From the NCBI RefSeq assembly GCF_001584725.1, contig NZ_CP014606.1, positions 372,001-436,000 on the forward strand: a stretch of 64,000 bases of DNA, read 5' to 3'. Origin of the DNA: an endosymbiont 'TC1' of Trimyema compressum (GTDB lineage: Bacteria; Bacillota; TC1). The stretch's first letter is position 1; the number at the start of each line of letters is the position of its first letter. Below the pieces are notes generated by a model. The model did no database searches and had not been told where the DNA came from. It worked only from the letters and a program-made list of their open reading frames with translations. The position numbers were made by a program, and so were the translations under genes. Positions 8,486 through 17,805 of the stretch are shown here, piece by piece.

Positions 8486-9436
8486 ATGATTATGTACTTG
8501 GTGTTAATTGGAGCCGTTTTTTTGTTATCATTAATAATAGGACGAATTGCTGTAGTTAAATTAAGGGAGCTTAAATTAGCTCAAACTATTAGAGATGATG
8601 GACCAAAAAGCCATTTTGAGAAAGTTGGAACACCGAGTATGGGAGGTATTATCTTTATTATACCAATTACTATTGCTTCTTTTTTCTTAATGCCTGCAGC
8701 TGTGTTGCCATTATTGGCTATGCTAGCTTATGGTGCCTTGGGAATGTATGATGATTTAGAGAAAAGGGCAATAAAAAAGGGTAAAGGCTTGTCTGTGAAA
8801 AAAAAGTTTTTACTGCAAATACTAGCTGGGCTTATTCTGGCTGTTGTTGCATTTTTTGTTAATGGAGGATCTGTCATTGGTTTTTCTAATAGTGTTTCTT
8901 TTAGCATTAATATAATTGTTTATTTTATTTTTATGACAATTTATTTTGTTGGGGTAACTAATGCTGTAAATTTAACAGATGGATTAGATGGCTTATCAAC
9001 AATGGTAACATTGCCAATTGTGGTTGTTTTTATATTAATAAGTTTGTTACAGGGGAATTATCAAATGGTAGGAGTCTGTGGGATAATTCTTGTTGCACTT
9101 CTTGGATTTTTGATTTTTAATTTGCATCCAGCTAAAATATTTATGGGTGACACAGGCTCGATGGCATTAGGCGCATTAATTGCTGGTATTGCAGTTGTTT
9201 TAAAAGTAGAATTATTACTATTAATATTAGGCTTAGTTTATATTGCTGAAACAGTTTCAGTAATGCTTCAAGTCCCATACTTTAAGACTACTGGTGGTAA
9301 TCGCTTTTTTAAAATGGCGCCATTACATCATCATTTTGAGTTATCTGGTATGAAAGAAACCTCAGTTGTTAAATGGTTTACTATTGCTTCTTGTATTATT
9401 TCTCTCATAGCATTTATTATTTATTGGAGTATTTAG
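8486..9436 (+). CDS. mraY: phospho-MurNAc-pentapeptide translocase
   Basis: MraY transfers phospho-MurNAc-pentapeptide to undecaprenyl phosphate, forming lipid I at the inner face of the membrane. The 316-residue protein is very hydrophobic with about ten spans. It carries GPKSHFEKVGTPSMGGI near the N-terminus, the catalytic aspartates in YDDLEK, TNAVNLTDGLDGL and MGDTGSMALG, and the MAPLHHHFE loop with its histidines. Two in-frame ATGs (8486, 8492) follow a GGGGG-rich Shine-Dalgarno; the first is used here. One base separates its stop from murD. Confidence 0.96.
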   Translation: MIMYLVLIGAVFLLSLIIGRIAVVKLRELKLAQTIRDDGPKSHFEKVGTPSMGGIIFIIPITIASFFLMPAAVLPLLAMLAYGALGMYDDLEKRAIKKGKGLSVKKKFLLQILAGLILAVVAFFVNGGSVIGFSNSVSFSINIIVYFIFMTIYFVGVTNAVNLTDGLDGLSTMVTLPIVVVFILISLLQGNYQMVGVCGIILVALLGFLIFNLHPAKIFMGDTGSMALGALIAGIAVVLKVELLLLILGLVYIAETVSVMLQVPYFKTTGGNRFFKMAPLHHHFELSGMKETSVVKWFTIASCIISLIAFIIYWSI

Positions 9437-9437
9437 T

Positions 9438-10769
9438 ATGATTGAATTTAAAGGAAAAAAAGTATTAGTTTTAGGAGCAGGAAAAACTGGAAAAAGCGCT
9501 GCTTTATTTTGCAAAAATAAAGCAGCTATTGTTACTTTAGCCGATGAACAGTCAATTGGTGAAATTGATGAACATATTGAAAAAAAAATTGGATTTTTTA
9601 GCCATTTAGCTTGTAATGACTTTGATTTAATTATTCAATCCCCAGGGATTTCGAGACAGCATCCATTTTTATTGAAAGCAGAGGACGAAGGCATTGCAAT
9701 TATTGGGGAAATTCAGTTAGCTAGTTTTTTTGCTAAAAAACCAATTATTGCTATTACAGGCACTAATGGTAAAACTACTATAACTTATGGTTTGGGGCAT
9801 CTCTTCAATACTTGTAAAAAATCTACTGAATTAGTTGGCAATGTGGGTTTTCCTTTTGTTGATGTAGTAGAAAATAATGTGGAAAACTTTGTTTTAGAAG
9901 TTTCTAGCTATCAGCTTGAAGCTATTAGTGATTTTAAACCACATATTGCTATTATAACTAATTTAACACCTGACCATTTAGAACGACATAAAACAATGGA
10001 AAACTACTTTAATATAAAAAAGCATATATATGTGAATATGAACAGTAATGACTATTTAATAGTAAACGGTGATGACCCCTATATGAGCACTATTAAGAAA
10101 GAAAATCATGACTTTACTTTATATGAGTTTAGTGCGAATAAAAAAGTAAAGGGCATTTATTTAAATGGTGATACAGTTTATTTGAATATTGATAATAATC
10201 CAACACCAGTATTTTTGAGAAATGATTTAAAAATTATAGGCAAACACAATGTTGAGAATATAATGGCTGCCTATTTAGCTGCTTATTTAAGTGGCTGTAA
10301 TAGGAGTTGTTTAGAAGAGGGTGCGAGAACTTTTGAGGGAGTTCCTCATCGTCTAGAGTATGTTGCTACATTAAATGGAATTAAGTATTATAATGACTCA
10401 AAGTCAACAAATCCAGAAGCCGCTATAACTGCACTTCAGGCTTTTGCTGGAGAAAGCCTTTATATTATTTTAGGTGGCAGTTCTAAAGAGGTATCTTATG
10501 AATCGCTTGGAAACTATTTGAAAAATAGCAATGCTATTCCTATTGTGCAGGGAGAAACTAAAGACGAAGTTAAGGAGGCTTTAAATAAAGCCGATGTTAA
10601 AAATATACTAGAGGCTAACTCTGTTAAAGAGGCTTTGCTTTTAGCTACAGAATTAGGAAAAGATGGAGATATAGTTCTCCTATCCCCAGCTTGCGCTAGC
10701 TTTGACCAATACGCAAATTTTGAAAAAAGAGGGGATCTATTTAAGGAGTATGTTAATGGACTCAAATAA
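9438..10769 (+). CDS. murD: UDP-MurNAc-L-alanine:D-glutamate ligase
   Basis: MurD adds D-glutamate to UDP-MurNAc-L-Ala. The 443-residue protein has an N-terminal Rossmann-like UDP domain (KVLVLGAGKTGKSAALFC), the ATP loop AITGTNGKTTITYGL at about residues 108-122, EVSSYQLEAI, TNLTPDHLERH, YNDSKSTNPEAAITAL and LSPACASFDQYANFEKRGDLF, all characteristic of MurD. Length is normal. The 3' end overlaps ftsW by 14 bases, and the ftsW Shine-Dalgarno AAGGAG lies inside murD. Confidence 0.95.
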   Translation: MIEFKGKKVLVLGAGKTGKSAALFCKNKAAIVTLADEQSIGEIDEHIEKKIGFFSHLACNDFDLIIQSPGISRQHPFLLKAEDEGIAIIGEIQLASFFAKKPIIAITGTNGKTTITYGLGHLFNTCKKSTELVGNVGFPFVDVVENNVENFVLEVSSYQLEAISDFKPHIAIITNLTPDHLERHKTMENYFNIKKHIYVNMNSNDYLIVNGDDPYMSTIKKENHDFTLYEFSANKKVKGIYLNGDTVYLNIDNNPTPVFLRNDLKIIGKHNVENIMAAYLAAYLSGCNRSCLEEGARTFEGVPHRLEYVATLNGIKYYNDSKSTNPEAAITALQAFAGESLYIILGGSSKEVSYESLGNYLKNSNAIPIVQGETKDEVKEALNKADVKNILEANSVKEALLLATELGKDGDIVLLSPACASFDQYANFEKRGDLFKEYVNGLK

Positions 10770-11952
10770 AGACCCTAAACCAGTTAGAACACGTAAAAAA
10801 TATAAAAAAAAGAAAGCTTTCAAATCTTTTAAAGGTAACAAAATACCTAATGGTATGTTGCTACTAATTTTAGTGAGCATCCTTTGTATTTTTGGCTTAT
10901 ATATGGTGTACAGTGCATCTTATGTTGGGGTGGTATCTGCTTCAGGAGAACTAACCTCGCCATGGTATTATTTAGTGAGACAGCTTAGAGGTATTGTGCT
11001 AGGAGTCATTCTAGGTTATATATTTTTTAGATTACCAAGTATGAATGTGAAGGCACAGAGAATTATAATTGGTGGTTTTTTTATAGTATCTTTTTTACTA
11101 TTAATATATGCTTATGCTTTTGGCGAAGCTATTAATGGCTCAACTCGCTGGATACAACTGCCATTTATTAACATACAACCTTCTGAGCTTTTAAAAATAG
11201 CATTGGTTTTAGTGGTAGCTTCTTTATTGAGTAAAATGAAAAAGCATATAGTTATTTTCTTTTTGCTCAGTTTAATTATTCCTGCCATGGTTGCTATAGA
11301 AAACCTTAGTTCTGGTTTGCTTATGATAGCAGCTGTTTTTGTGATGTTTGCTGTATATGGATTGAAAAAATATCAAATTATTACATTTACTAGTATAATT
11401 GGTGTTTTTGGTGTGCTTTTTATATTATTTGAGCCATATCGTTTAGGCAGGATTACTAATTATTTAACAATGCTTGTAAATCCTTTAAAAGCTGATTATC
11501 AGACTAAAGAAAGCCTATATGCATTGGCAAATGGGGGAATTGCAGGAAAAGGAATTACCTATAGTACTCAAAAATTCTTTTATTTACCAGAACATCATAC
11601 TGATTTTATTTTTGCTATAATTGGGGAAGAATTAGGTTTTTTAGGCGAAATAATATTAATGGGATTGTTTTTCTTAATGGTTTATTTCATTTATCAAATT
11701 GCGATTCAAGCTAAAACTTTATTTATGAAATATGCATGTCTTGGTTTTGGTACATTATTTGCTATTCAGATTGTATTAAATATTGGTGTTGTTTCAGGCT
11801 TACTGCCTGTTACTGGTGTTACATTGCCTTTCTTAAGCTATGGTGGATCATCTTTGATGACTAGCTTAATGATGATTGGATTTGTATTGGGATGTTCAGA
11901 GCTAAAAAGGAGAGAAAAAAATAGATGGGGAAGAAAAAGGGCAATAACATAG
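10756..11952 (+). CDS. ftsW: FtsW/RodA/SpoVE-family glycan polymerase
   Basis: SEDS-family membrane protein that polymerises lipid II at the septum together with the class B PBP encoded upstream. A basic cytoplasmic tail (KDPKPVRTRKKYKKKKAF) is followed by about ten spans. Family marks include NGSTRWIQLPFINIQPSELLKIALV, FFYLPEHHTDFIFAIIGEELGF and LPVTGVTLPFLSYGGSSL. The start at ATG 10756 is preferred because AAGGAG (10743-10748) is 7 bases away; ATG 10750 is too close. SpoVE is an alternative name if the organism sporulates. The gene overlaps murG by 28 bases. Confidence 0.92.
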   Translation: MDSNKDPKPVRTRKKYKKKKAFKSFKGNKIPNGMLLLILVSILCIFGLYMVYSASYVGVVSASGELTSPWYYLVRQLRGIVLGVILGYIFFRLPSMNVKAQRIIIGGFFIVSFLLLIYAYAFGEAINGSTRWIQLPFINIQPSELLKIALVLVVASLLSKMKKHIVIFFLLSLIIPAMVAIENLSSGLLMIAAVFVMFAVYGLKKYQIITFTSIIGVFGVLFILFEPYRLGRITNYLTMLVNPLKADYQTKESLYALANGGIAGKGITYSTQKFFYLPEHHTDFIFAIIGEELGFLGEIILMGLFFLMVYFIYQIAIQAKTLFMKYACLGFGTLFAIQIVLNIGVVSGLLPVTGVTLPFLSYGGSSLMTSLMMIGFVLGCSELKRREKNRWGRKRAIT

Positions 11953-13052
11953 TGGTTACAGGTGGTAAAACAGGTGGTCATATTTACCCTGCTTTAGCAA
12001 TTGCAGATATATTATCAGATGATTTGGGTGCCAATCCCTTTTATATTGGCGCCAAAGATGGAATGGAAGCTCAAGTTCTTAAAAATGAATCAATACCATT
12101 CTATGGGTTATCTTTAGGTCCTTTAGTAGGTATTTCATTTTCGGGAAAAATAAAAAATATGTTAAAGAATATCGGTTCATTTTTTAGAAGTTTTTCTTTA
12201 TTAGGTCAAATAAAGCCGAGACTAATTATTGGTACTGGCGGTTTTGTTTGTGGGCCAGTATTGGCAGCCGCTTTTTTTAGAAGAATACCTATAATTATTC
12301 ATGAGCAGAATGTTGAGCCGGGAATTACCAATCGATTACTGAGTCATATTGCAAAGGAAATATGGATGACATTTAACGAAAGTGCCTCTTTTTTTCCTAA
12401 AGGCAAAAAAAAAGTGCTAACTGGCATGCCTTTAAGGGCCTCCTTTCAGAAGGACTCAATGACTAAGAAAAAAGCAAAAGCGCATTTTAAGTTTGCGGAA
12501 AATGATAAAGTGCTACTCGTTACAGGAGGGAGTCAAGGATCAAGAGTCATTAATAGGAATATAATGGAATCCTATAAGAATATTATAGAGATTTTAGGCT
12601 ATAAGATTATTCATATTACTGGTCCATCTTTATATGATGAGGTGGTCAATCAATTTGATGAAACAACTAAAAATTATATAAAAGATAATAAACTTATTGT
12701 AACAGGGTATATGAATGACATGGATATTGCTTTACAGGCTGTAGATATTGCTATTAGTCGTTCAGGGGCAAGTTTTATTTGTGAGTTAATTTCATTATCT
12801 TTATTTAGTATTCAAGTACCATTAAAAACTTCGGCAGGAAATCATCAATTGAAAAATGCCAAGGTTTTAGAGAAAGTTGGACTTGCTAAAGTTATTGAGG
12901 AGGATGAATTAATTAAAGACTCTTTCTATTTAGCCCTGACTTCTTTACAGATGGGAGAGATTCATACTATAATTAAAAATAAAGTTGGAATTTTATATGG
13001 ACAGAGTACAATTGAAATTATTAGAAGGGAATCTGAAAAGTATTTAAGGTGA
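11925..13052 (+). CDS. murG: UDP-GlcNAc:lipid I N-acetylglucosaminyltransferase
   Basis: MurG converts lipid I to lipid II at the cytoplasmic membrane face. The 375-residue GT28 protein shows the glycine-rich N-terminal loop TGGKTGGHIYPALAIAD (usually TGGGTGGH; a K replaces one G here), GTGGFVCGPVLAAA, HEQNVEPGITNR, VTGGSQGSRVIN and the C-terminal donor site SRSGASFICELI. Family enzymes usually have SRAGA and a PxxxAxxxHQ stretch; here it reads VPLKTSAGNHQLKNA. The start overlaps ftsW and ends 7 bases before murC. Confidence 0.94.
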   Translation: MGKKKGNNIVVTGGKTGGHIYPALAIADILSDDLGANPFYIGAKDGMEAQVLKNESIPFYGLSLGPLVGISFSGKIKNMLKNIGSFFRSFSLLGQIKPRLIIGTGGFVCGPVLAAAFFRRIPIIIHEQNVEPGITNRLLSHIAKEIWMTFNESASFFPKGKKKVLTGMPLRASFQKDSMTKKKAKAHFKFAENDKVLLVTGGSQGSRVINRNIMESYKNIIEILGYKIIHITGPSLYDEVVNQFDETTKNYIKDNKLIVTGYMNDMDIALQAVDIAISRSGASFICELISLSLFSIQVPLKTSAGNHQLKNAKVLEKVGLAKVIEEDELIKDSFYLALTSLQMGEIHTIIKNKVGILYGQSTIEIIRRESEKYLR

Positions 13053-13059
13053 TAGATTT

Positions 13060-14394
13060 ATGAAAAACATACATTTTATAGGAATAGGTGGAACCGGCAT
13101 GAGTGGACTAGCCAATATTTGTTTGGAAAAAGGTTGTCATGTTACTGGGTCTGATTTAAAAGAATCCGATACTGTGAAATATTTGGAAAATAAAGGGGCT
13201 GTTATAACAATAGGACATAATGGGGATTTATTGCCTAAAACATCTGAAGTTGTCGTTTATTCAACAGCCGTTAAAAAAGACAACCCAGAAATAAAGGCTG
13301 CAAATCAATCAGGTATACTTATTTGGCATCGCAGTGAGCTTTTAAAATGGTTAACGGAAGAAAAGACTACTTATGGTATTGCAGGAGCCCATGGCAAAAC
13401 GACTACTACAACTATGGTTGCTGAAATTTTTAATAAGGCAGAAACCCATCCAACAGTGGCAGCAGGTGGCAAGTTGATTTTTCATGGTGCCAATGGAATC
13501 TATGATTCAGAAGGGGAAATTTTAATTGCAGAGCTAGATGAAAGTGATGGTTCATTTTTAAAGATGAAAGTAGATTCTGCCATTATTACAAATATTGATG
13601 ATGATCATTTAGATTACTATAGAACTAAGGAAAAAATTATTGAAGCATTTAAAGAGTTTATTGGGAATGTTAAAAGTAATATAATTATTAATGGGGAAGA
13701 TGAAACACTAAGAGTTTTAGTTAAAGATAAGGACAATGTAATTACTTTTGGTTTTGAAAATTGTGATTATACCATAGAGGATATTAATGTTCAGAACTAT
13801 AGAAATACTGGGAAGGTATACTATAAAGGAGAATATATTGGCACAATAAATATACCATTACCAGGCGTTCATAATTTACAAAATGCTCTAGGCGCTTTAG
13901 TTTTGGCTAGACTTAAAGGGATACCAGATGAGGTAATATTTAAGAGTTTAGATACATTCCAGGGCGTAGGGAGACGATTTGAAGTAGTTGGACAAAAAAA
14001 TGGGATAACCATTGTTGATGACTATGCTCATCACCCTAATGAAATTGATGCCTTATTAACAGGAGCTAAATCATTTGGCTACAAGCGAGTAATTGCAGTA
14101 TTTCAGCCACATCGTTATACAAGAACTAATCAATTATTTGATGAATTTGTAGCTGTACTTAAAAATGCAGATTTAGTTATTGTCAGTCCAATATACAGTG
14201 CTGGTGAAACGCCTATAGAAGGTATTTCTAGTGAAAAGCTAGTTGAATCTATTGGCTCTAGTGGCGTATACAAAGAAAACTTTTCTGAAACTGTTCAGTA
14301 TTTAATAGAGAATGCAATGGCCGAAGATTTAATTTTAACAATAGGCGCTGGAGATATTTGCGATGTAGGTAGATTGTCTTTATCAGCACTTTAG
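13060..14394 (+). CDS. murC: UDP-MurNAc:L-alanine ligase
   Basis: MurC starts the peptide stem by adding L-alanine to UDP-MurNAc. The 444-residue protein opens with the dinucleotide-like loop HFIGIGGTGMSGLANI, then has the ATP loop GIAGAHGKTTTTTMVAEI at about residues 107-124, AELDESDGSFL, NIDDDHLDYY, VDDYAHHPNEIDA and FQPHRYTRTNQLFDEF. All catalytic-region motifs are present and the length is normal. An AGGAGG overlapping its stop codon serves murB, 13 bases downstream. Confidence 0.96.
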   Translation: MKNIHFIGIGGTGMSGLANICLEKGCHVTGSDLKESDTVKYLENKGAVITIGHNGDLLPKTSEVVVYSTAVKKDNPEIKAANQSGILIWHRSELLKWLTEEKTTYGIAGAHGKTTTTTMVAEIFNKAETHPTVAAGGKLIFHGANGIYDSEGEILIAELDESDGSFLKMKVDSAIITNIDDDHLDYYRTKEKIIEAFKEFIGNVKSNIIINGEDETLRVLVKDKDNVITFGFENCDYTIEDINVQNYRNTGKVYYKGEYIGTINIPLPGVHNLQNALGALVLARLKGIPDEVIFKSLDTFQGVGRRFEVVGQKNGITIVDDYAHHPNEIDALLTGAKSFGYKRVIAVFQPHRYTRTNQLFDEFVAVLKNADLVIVSPIYSAGETPIEGISSEKLVESIGSSGVYKENFSETVQYLIENAMAEDLILTIGAGDICDVGRLSLSAL

Positions 14395-14407
14395 GAGGAT
14401 ACAATTA

Positions 14408-15307
14408 GTGGATTGGATAAGTATTTTAGAAAAGACTTATAAGGAACCATTTACAAGAGATTATAAGATGGCTTCTTTAACTACTTGGAAAATTGGTGGT
14501 ATTTCTGCTGTTGTGGCACTTCCAGAAACTATTAATGGCTTAGTTACACTTATTAATTTCGCAACAAAAAATATAATTCCTTACTATATTCTAGGCAGAG
14601 GTTCTAATGTATTGGTTGGAGATAATTACTTTAATGGAATAATCATATATTTAGGAAAAAATTTTTCAAGTATTTTTACCAAGGGTAATGAAATTGAGGC
14701 TTATGCAGGTGTTACATTAAACCAAATAGGTGTATTGGCAAAAAAATCAGCTTTTAAGAACGCAGAGTTTTTAAGGGGTATTCCTGGCTCATTAGGTGGT
14801 GCTTTAATTACAAATGCAGAAGCCTATAAAATTGCTATTTCTGATTTTGTAGAATCTGTAAGAGTATTTGAAAATGGCGTTTTTAAGGATTATAATCAAT
14901 CGATGTGTGATTTCTCCTATCGTCATTCAATATTTGAAAAAAAAGATAATTTTTGTATTGTAAAGGCAACTCTAGTATTTGAAAAAGGGGATATAGAGAC
15001 TATTAACCAGAATTATAAAAACACTATTGAGTTTAGAAAAACGAAACAGCCAAAATACCCTAATGGTGGCAGTATTTTTAAAAATCCTAAAAATGGTCCT
15101 GCAGCTGGATATTTAATTGATCAGCTGAAGCTAAAAGGACTTGATAAAGGAGATGCAGTTATATCAGAAGTTCATGGCAACTTTATATTAAATAAAAATA
15201 AGGCTAAGGCTGCAGATGTATTATATTTAATTGAGAAAATAAAAAATCAAGTTATGAAAGCATATAATATAGAGTTGCAGTTAGAAATAAAAAAAATCAA
15301 TTGTTAG
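14408..15307 (+). CDS. murB: UDP-N-acetylenolpyruvoylglucosamine reductase (type II)
   Basis: FAD enzyme reducing UDP-GlcNAc-enolpyruvate to UDP-MurNAc with NADPH. The 299-residue protein shows YYILGRGSNVLVGDN (FAD pyrophosphate loop), GIPGSLGGALITNAEAY, FSYRHSIF with the substrate-binding arginine, and PNGGSIFKNP with the catalytic serine. Lack of an extra C-terminal loop places it in the shorter type II group. The start is GTG at 14408, set by AGGAGGATAC. It appears to end the first dcw transcription block, because a fresh promoter follows. Confidence 0.94.
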   Translation: MDWISILEKTYKEPFTRDYKMASLTTWKIGGISAVVALPETINGLVTLINFATKNIIPYYILGRGSNVLVGDNYFNGIIIYLGKNFSSIFTKGNEIEAYAGVTLNQIGVLAKKSAFKNAEFLRGIPGSLGGALITNAEAYKIAISDFVESVRVFENGVFKDYNQSMCDFSYRHSIFEKKDNFCIVKATLVFEKGDIETINQNYKNTIEFRKTKQPKYPNGGSIFKNPKNGPAAGYLIDQLKLKGLDKGDAVISEVHGNFILNKNKAKAADVLYLIEKIKNQVMKAYNIELQLEIKKINC

Positions 15308-15308
15308 T

Positions 15309-15337
15309 TTGATTTATAAAATGAAAATTGTTATAAT
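15309..15337 (+). promoter_or_regulatory. promoter upstream of ftsQ-ftsZ
   Basis: TTGATT (15309-15314) and a perfect TATAAT (15332-15337) are separated by 17 bases, just after murB. This gives ftsQ and ftsZ their own promoter inside the cluster. Confidence 0.75.
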
Positions 15338-15368
15338 TAAAACTAGGTTTTTATAGGGGGAGAGTCCC

Positions 15369-16166
15369 ATCAAAGAGAAACAAAAATATACAATTAGTGT
15401 AAGGAGCAAAAAAAAGCAAAAAAAAGAGAAGAAGCAGTTTAGACGGGACAGAATATTGATTGCCTTATTTGTCTTATTATTAATCATTGCTTCAGCTTAT
15501 TTTGCATTTTTCTCTAGTTTTTTTAATATTAAAAAAGTGGAGGTAATTGGAGCTCAAACGCTAAAGCAAGAAGATATTATAGCCATAGCCAAAATCAAAA
15601 TAGACAGTAATCTTATTTTACAAAATACTGCTGAAAAAAGTGCTATGATTAAAGAAAATTTTTCAAGAATTCAGGATGTAAGTGTGAAACGATCCTATCC
15701 AAACACAATGATTATTAGTGTAGAGGAGAAGCAACCATTAATTATTGGTGTTACTTTAAATAACTTTATACTGATTGATGATAATGGCGAAGTAATTGAT
15801 GTTATGGCAGTAGATGCAAAACCTGGTGTTAGTAAAATCAATGCACCTATATTATCCAGTATGATTTTTCCAGTTACAGTTACTCAAGGACAAATTCTAG
15901 TGGAGACTTCATTGAGACAAGCAATTGCTTTTGTAAAAGGTGTTCCTGAAGATAGGAAACACTTAATTAATGAAATCCGAGTTAAAAATGGATTTATTTC
16001 TATTTATCCAACAGGTGACTTTGAAGCCATAATGGGGGATAATAAAAATATGATCAAGAAGTTAAACACTTTAGAGACTTTACTAAAAGACACTGAGGTG
16101 CTAGATAGGGCTATTGCTTATATGGACCTGTCTGTCCCAGATAGACCCATCATTAAAGAGCAATAG
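15369..16166 (+). CDS. ftsQ: FtsQ/DivIB division protein with apparent ATC start
   Basis: FtsQ/DivIB is a bitopic protein linking FtsL/FtsB to the divisome. Visible parts: a long basic cytoplasmic tail, a membrane span ([20 protein letters not shown]), a POTRA domain beginning [19 protein letters not shown], and an FtsQ domain with [19 protein letters not shown]. The frame is open back to 15369, where ATC AAA GAG follows a clear GGGGGAG Shine-Dalgarno at 8-9 bases. No ATG, GTG or TTG occurs in frame until TTG 15456, which lies at the membrane span and lacks an SD. I take ATC 15369 as the start, possibly a mutated ATG. The usual POTRA hydrophobic pattern is intact. Confidence 0.82.
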   Translation: MKEKQKYTISVRSKKKQKKEKKQFRRDRILIALFVLLLIIASAYFAFFSSFFNIKKVEVIGAQTLKQEDIIAIAKIKIDSNLILQNTAEKSAMIKENFSRIQDVSVKRSYPNTMIISVEEKQPLIIGVTLNNFILIDDNGEVIDVMAVDAKPGVSKINAPILSSMIFPVTVTQGQILVETSLRQAIAFVKGVPEDRKHLINEIRVKNGFISIYPTGDFEAIMGDNKNMIKKLNTLETLLKDTEVLDRAIAYMDLSVPDRPIIKEQ

Positions 16167-16185
16167 AAAGAAGGAGGGAATCCTA

Positions 16186-17286
16186 GTGATAGAATTCGAG
16201 GATGTTAGTTTTGATAATTTAGCTAATATTAAAGTTATAGGAATTGGCGGCGGCGGCAACAATGCCATTAATAGAATGATTGATTCAGGCGTTCAAGGGG
16301 TGGATTTTATTTCCATTAATACTGACTCGCAAGCTTTAAAAGGAACACTTGCAACTAAAAAGATTCAGATTGGTAGCAAGTTAACTAAAGGTTTAGGAGC
16401 CGGAGCTAACCCTGAAATTGGCAAAGCAGCTGCCGATGAAAGCAGAGAGGATTTATACAAGCTTCTGCAGGGAGCTGATATGATTTTTATTACTGCTGGC
16501 ATGGGTGGTGGTACAGGTACAGGTGCGGCGCCTGTAGTTGCTCAAATTGCTAAAGAAGTAGGAGCACTTACAATTGGTGTTGTTACTAAACCTTTTTCAT
16601 TTGAGGGAAAGAAAAGAGCTAAACAAGCTCAAGAAGGAATTGAAAAACTGTCAGAATTTGTTGATAGTTTAATTATTGTACAAAATGATCGTCTTCTTGA
16701 GTTAGCTGATAAAAGAACGCCGATGGTTCAAGCTTTTAAAATGGCTGATGATGTTTTGAGACAAGGTGTACAAAGTATTTCTGATTTAATTGTCATACCA
16801 TCCTTAATTAATTTAGACTTTGCTGATGTTAGAACCATTATGAGTGAAAACGGTGCTGCCTTAATGGGTATTGGAAGAGCTTCAGGTGATAACAGAGCCC
16901 AAGAGGCTGCTTTAGCTGCTATTTCAAGCGCCCTTCTTGATACGAGCATCGATGGTGCTAAGGGTATTCTCTTAAGTATAGCAGGTGGAGATGATTTAAC
17001 TTTATTTGAAGTCAATGAAATTGCAAGTATTGTTACTGAAGCTTGTGATGATGAAGTAAATGTAATTTTCGGTGCATCAATTAACCCAGAACTTGGCGAC
17101 GATATTGCTGTTACTGTAATAGCCACAGGATTCCCTAGCGATTACTCCAAGAAGAAGAAAAAGGTAGATAAAGACAGTCAGGATGAAGATTCAGATTTAG
17201 ACGATGATGATCAGTCTTCTGAAGAAGATGAATTTAAATTTAATAAATTAGATGTTGCATTTAAAATTCCTAATTTCTTAGAATAG
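16186..17286 (+). CDS. ftsZ: cell division tubulin-like GTPase
   Basis: FtsZ polymerises into the Z ring. The start is GTG 16186, preceded by AAGGAGGG; the frame extends further upstream into ftsQ but lacks a good start there. The 366-residue protein has the N-terminal [14 protein letters not shown] loop, the tubulin signature [11 protein letters not shown], and [11 protein letters not shown] (T7 loop). An acidic linker ([16 protein letters not shown]) leads to a C-terminal peptide ending in [11 protein letters not shown], the part that binds membrane tethers. No ftsA is next to it; sepF downstream is the likely tether. It lies 10 bases before nrdR. Confidence 0.97.
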   Translation: MIEFEDVSFDNLANIKVIGIGGGGNNAINRMIDSGVQGVDFISINTDSQALKGTLATKKIQIGSKLTKGLGAGANPEIGKAAADESREDLYKLLQGADMIFITAGMGGGTGTGAAPVVAQIAKEVGALTIGVVTKPFSFEGKKRAKQAQEGIEKLSEFVDSLIIVQNDRLLELADKRTPMVQAFKMADDVLRQGVQSISDLIVIPSLINLDFADVRTIMSENGAALMGIGRASGDNRAQEAALAAISSALLDTSIDGAKGILLSIAGGDDLTLFEVNEIASIVTEACDDEVNVIFGASINPELGDDIAVTVIATGFPSDYSKKKKKVDKDSQDEDSDLDDDDQSSEEDEFKFNKLDVAFKIPNFLE

Positions 17287-17295
17287 GATATTGAG

Positions 17296-17781
17296 ATGCG
17301 CTGTGTATTTTGTGGTAGTTTAGATTCAAAAGTTTTAGATTCAAGACCTGCTGATGATGGTTATGCTATTCGCAGGAGACGTGAATGTATTGAGTGTAAA
17401 AAAAGATTTACGACTTATGAAAAAATTGAGCAAATGCCTTTAGTTGTTGTTAAAAAAAATGGCGAAAGGGATTTATTTGATCGAGAAAAATTAGTAAAGG
17501 GCTTATTAAAGGCTTGTGAAAAAACCAATGTTTCTTATGATACTATTGAGACTATTGTAGCAGAAATCGAAAGAGATTTATTAAGTGGAACAGAAAAAGA
17601 AATTTCCAGTCAATTAATTGGCGAAAAAGTAATGGATGCGCTACAATCAGTGGACCCTGTAGCTTATGTTCGTTTTGCTTCAGTTTACAGGGAGTTTAAG
17701 GATGTTGAAACTTTTATGAATGAAATAGAGACGCTGCTTAAAAACACAAAAAATGATTCTATTAATAGCCGCTCTATTTGA
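17296..17781 (+). CDS. nrdR: NrdR ribonucleotide-reductase repressor
   Basis: NrdR represses ribonucleotide reductase operons in response to dATP/ATP. The 161-residue protein starts with a zinc ribbon, MRCVFCGSLDSKVLDSR with the second cysteine pair in ECIECKKRFTTYE, then an ATP-cone domain (VVVKKNGERDLFDREKLVKG) and the conserved VDPVAYVRFASVYREFKD. No candidate NrdR boxes were found in the window; the targets are presumably elsewhere. The 3' end of the coding region is itself one arm of a hairpin (see 17764). Confidence 0.96.
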   Translation: MRCVFCGSLDSKVLDSRPADDGYAIRRRRECIECKKRFTTYEKIEQMPLVVVKKNGERDLFDREKLVKGLLKACEKTNVSYDTIETIVAEIERDLLSGTEKEISSQLIGEKVMDALQSVDPVAYVRFASVYREFKDVETFMNEIETLLKNTKNDSINSRSI

Positions 17782-17793
17782 GCGGCTATTTTC
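17764..17793 (+). terminator. hairpin overlapping the nrdR stop codon
   Basis: AATAGCCGCTC pairs with GAGCGGCTATT around TATTT, followed by only TTC after the stem. The left arm encodes the last residues of NrdR and the loop holds the stop codon. It is terminator-like but has a short T tract, so it may be partial. Confidence 0.65.
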
Positions 17794-17805
17794 AAAGGGG
17801 AAAAT

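Noticed and set aside
16728-17126. 132-codon minus-strand frame in ftsZ
   Set aside because: Antisense shadow of ftsZ.
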